Source: DASTOB01 sp035720425 (GTDB lineage: Bacteria > Chloroflexota > Limnocylindria > Limnocylindrales > CSP1-4). Taken from it: DNA of 6,069 nt. The number at the start of each line of letters is the position of its first letter. The first letter of the stretch is position 1. Below are positions 4,863 through 6,069 of this stretch, in pieces. The notes below the pieces were generated by a model. The model did not search any database and was not told the DNA's origin. It saw nothing but the letters and a program-made list of their open reading frames with translations. The position numbers and the translations under genes were made by a program. The stretch covers positions 1 to 6,069 of the forward strand of contig DASTOB010000075.1 in NCBI GenBank assembly GCA_035720425.1. Direction: 5' to 3'.

Positions 4863-6069
4863 CTACGCCTCGAGCGTCGCCTTGATCCGCTCGGCGAGGG
4901 AACGCGAGATGCCGGGCACGGCCGCGATCTGCTCGACCGGCGCGTCCCGCACCCGCTTCACCGACCCGAACACCCGGAGCAGCGCCCGCCGGCGCTTCGG
5001 CCCAACGCCGGGCAGGTCGTCGAACGCGGACCGGACCGTCGACTTCGCCCGCAGGTCGCGGTGGTACGTGATCGCGAAGCGATGCGCCTCGTCGCGCAGC
5101 CGCTGCACGAGATAGAGCGCCGGCGACGTCGCCGGCAGCAGCACCGGCTCGGAGCGACCCGGCAGGAACAGCTCCTCGCGTTCCTTGGCCAGTCCCGCCA
5201 GCGGCAGGTCGTGGAGGCCCAGCTCGTCGAGCACCTCCTTGGCCGCGCTCACCTGCCCGCGCCCGCCGTCGACGACGACGAGGTCCGGCAGCTTCCAGCG
5301 CAGCTCCTCCTCGCTCCCCTCCTCCCCGCTCCGGGCGCGGCGGAAGCGGCGACGGAGCACCTCCTGGTGGCTGGCGAAGTCGTTCGGCCCGCTGACGGTC
5401 CTGATCCGGAAGCGCCGGTACTCACCCGTCTTCGGCCGCCCGTCATCGAACACGACCATGCTCCCGACGGACTCCCGGCCCTGGAACGTGGAGATGTCGT
5501 AGCACTCGATCCGGAGCGGCGGGCCGGGCAGCGCGAGCGCCTCGGCCAGTCCCTCGAGCGCGACGAGCGTCTTGCCCTGGTCGGCCAGCCAGCGGGCCTG
5601 CTCGCGGGCGAGCGTATCGCCCGCGTTGCGCGTCGCAAGCGCCATGAGCGAGCGCTTCTCTCCGCGCTGCGGCACCCGCACGTGCACGGGTCCCCCGCGA
5701 CGGCCGGCGAGGAACGCCTCAAGGTCCCCGGCGTCCGGCAGGGGAGCCGGCACGTACACCTCGCGCGGCACCGACGTCGCCCGCGCGTAGTACTGCTCGA
5801 GGAAGGACGCGAGGACCTCCTCGTCCGGCGCCTCGCGGGCCGCGTCGAGAAGAAACACGTCGCGCCCGATCGTCTTGCCGTTGCGGATGGCGAAGAGCTG
5901 GATCGCCGCCTGGTTGTCCTGCCGGGCCAGGCCGACGAGGTCGAGCTCCGTCCGGGCGAACGCGGCCATCTTCTGGCTCTCCATCGTCCGCTCGATCGCC
6001 CGGATCTTGTCGCGCAGCACGGCCGCGCGCTCGTAGTCGGTCCGCTCCGACGCGGCGGCCATCTCGCGG
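4863..6069 (-). CDS. uvrC: UvrABC system protein C (excinuclease subunit C), 5' end beyond window
   Basis: UvrC makes the two incisions around a bulky DNA lesion after UvrA and UvrB have located it. It acts in the cytoplasm in nucleotide excision repair. The frame stays open to the right edge, so the Met at 6062 is internal; residues here are counted from it. Residues 1-33 form the UVR motif that contacts UvrB (YERAAVLRDKI at 10-20). The RNase H-like 3' or 5' incision core follows: RIECYDIS with D189, the PNDFA segment with D228, VVVDGGRGQ with D265, and DEAHRFAITYHR with H327, matching the known acidic and His catalytic set. Two helix-hairpin-helix elements close the protein (DLPGVGPKRRRALLRVFGS at 349-367 and AAVPGISRSLAERI at 380-393). 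Roughly 200 residues are missing at the N-terminus, including the GIY-YIG nuclease domain. A short acidic stretch (GEEGSEEE, 246-253) lies between D228 and D265. The stop is TAG. Identification is firm; intactness of the missing part is unknown. Confidence 0.97.
   Translation of the reverse strand, partial: REMAAASERTDYERAAVLRDKIRAIERTMESQKMAAFARTELDLVGLARQDNQAAIQLFAIRNGKTIGRDVFLLDAAREAPDEEVLASFLEQYYARATSVPREVYVPAPLPDAGDLEAFLAGRRGGPVHVRVPQRGEKRSLMALATRNAGDTLAREQARWLADQGKTLVALEGLAEALALPGPPLRIECYDISTFQGRESVGSMVVFDDGRPKTGEYRRFRIRTVSGPNDFASHQEVLRRRFRRARSGEEGSEEELRWKLPDLVVVDGGRGQVSAAKEVLDELGLHDLPLAGLAKEREELFLPGRSEPVLLPATSPALYLVQRLRDEAHRFAITYHRDLRAKSTVRSAFDDLPGVGPKRRRALLRVFGSVKRVRDAPVEQIAAVPGISRSLAERIKATLEA

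Overview
The window is very GC-rich and all recognisable genes lie on the minus strand. In transcription order (right to left) they are the 3' two-thirds of uvrC, then secD, secF and recJ, and possibly the first codons of another gene at the left edge. It reads as a bacterial housekeeping segment: nucleotide excision repair, the proton-driven SecDF accessory subunits of the Sec translocon, and a DHH-family single-strand exonuclease. No mobile element, CRISPR array, tRNA, rRNA or phage gene is visible.

Organism: GC-rich codon use, short separate SecD and SecF proteins, recJ directly after secF, and weak or absent Shine-Dalgarno sequences suggest a GC-rich Chloroflexota-like bacterium. This is inference from gene order and composition. 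Actinobacterial SecD proteins are usually longer, and many Actinobacteria lack RecJ. Taxonomy cannot be settled from this window.

Layout: 4863-6069 is uvrC (its 5' end lies beyond the window). 4620-4862 is a 243-base gap holding a GC hairpin, three perfect 11-bp tandem repeats and a -10-like box just before secD. 3249-4619 is secD and 2006-3256 is secF; they overlap by 8 bp and should be translationally coupled. 1872-2005 is a gap with an 8-bp GC hairpin directly after the secF stop and a second 11-bp tandem repeat. 81-1871 is recJ. 1-80 holds the end of the recJ unit and possibly a new start codon at 54. No yajC lies between uvrC and secD.

How the genes work together: SecD and SecF form one membrane complex that uses the proton gradient to help pull secreted proteins through SecYEG. 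UvrC and RecJ are DNA-repair nucleases that share only the neighbourhood. The most unusual feature is in SecF. Its first extracytoplasmic domain is interrupted by about 93 residues made almost wholly of Pro, Ser, Ala and Thr, built from internal tandem duplications, while both flanks of the domain and all membrane segments remain recognisable. I see no convincing new multi-gene system here.
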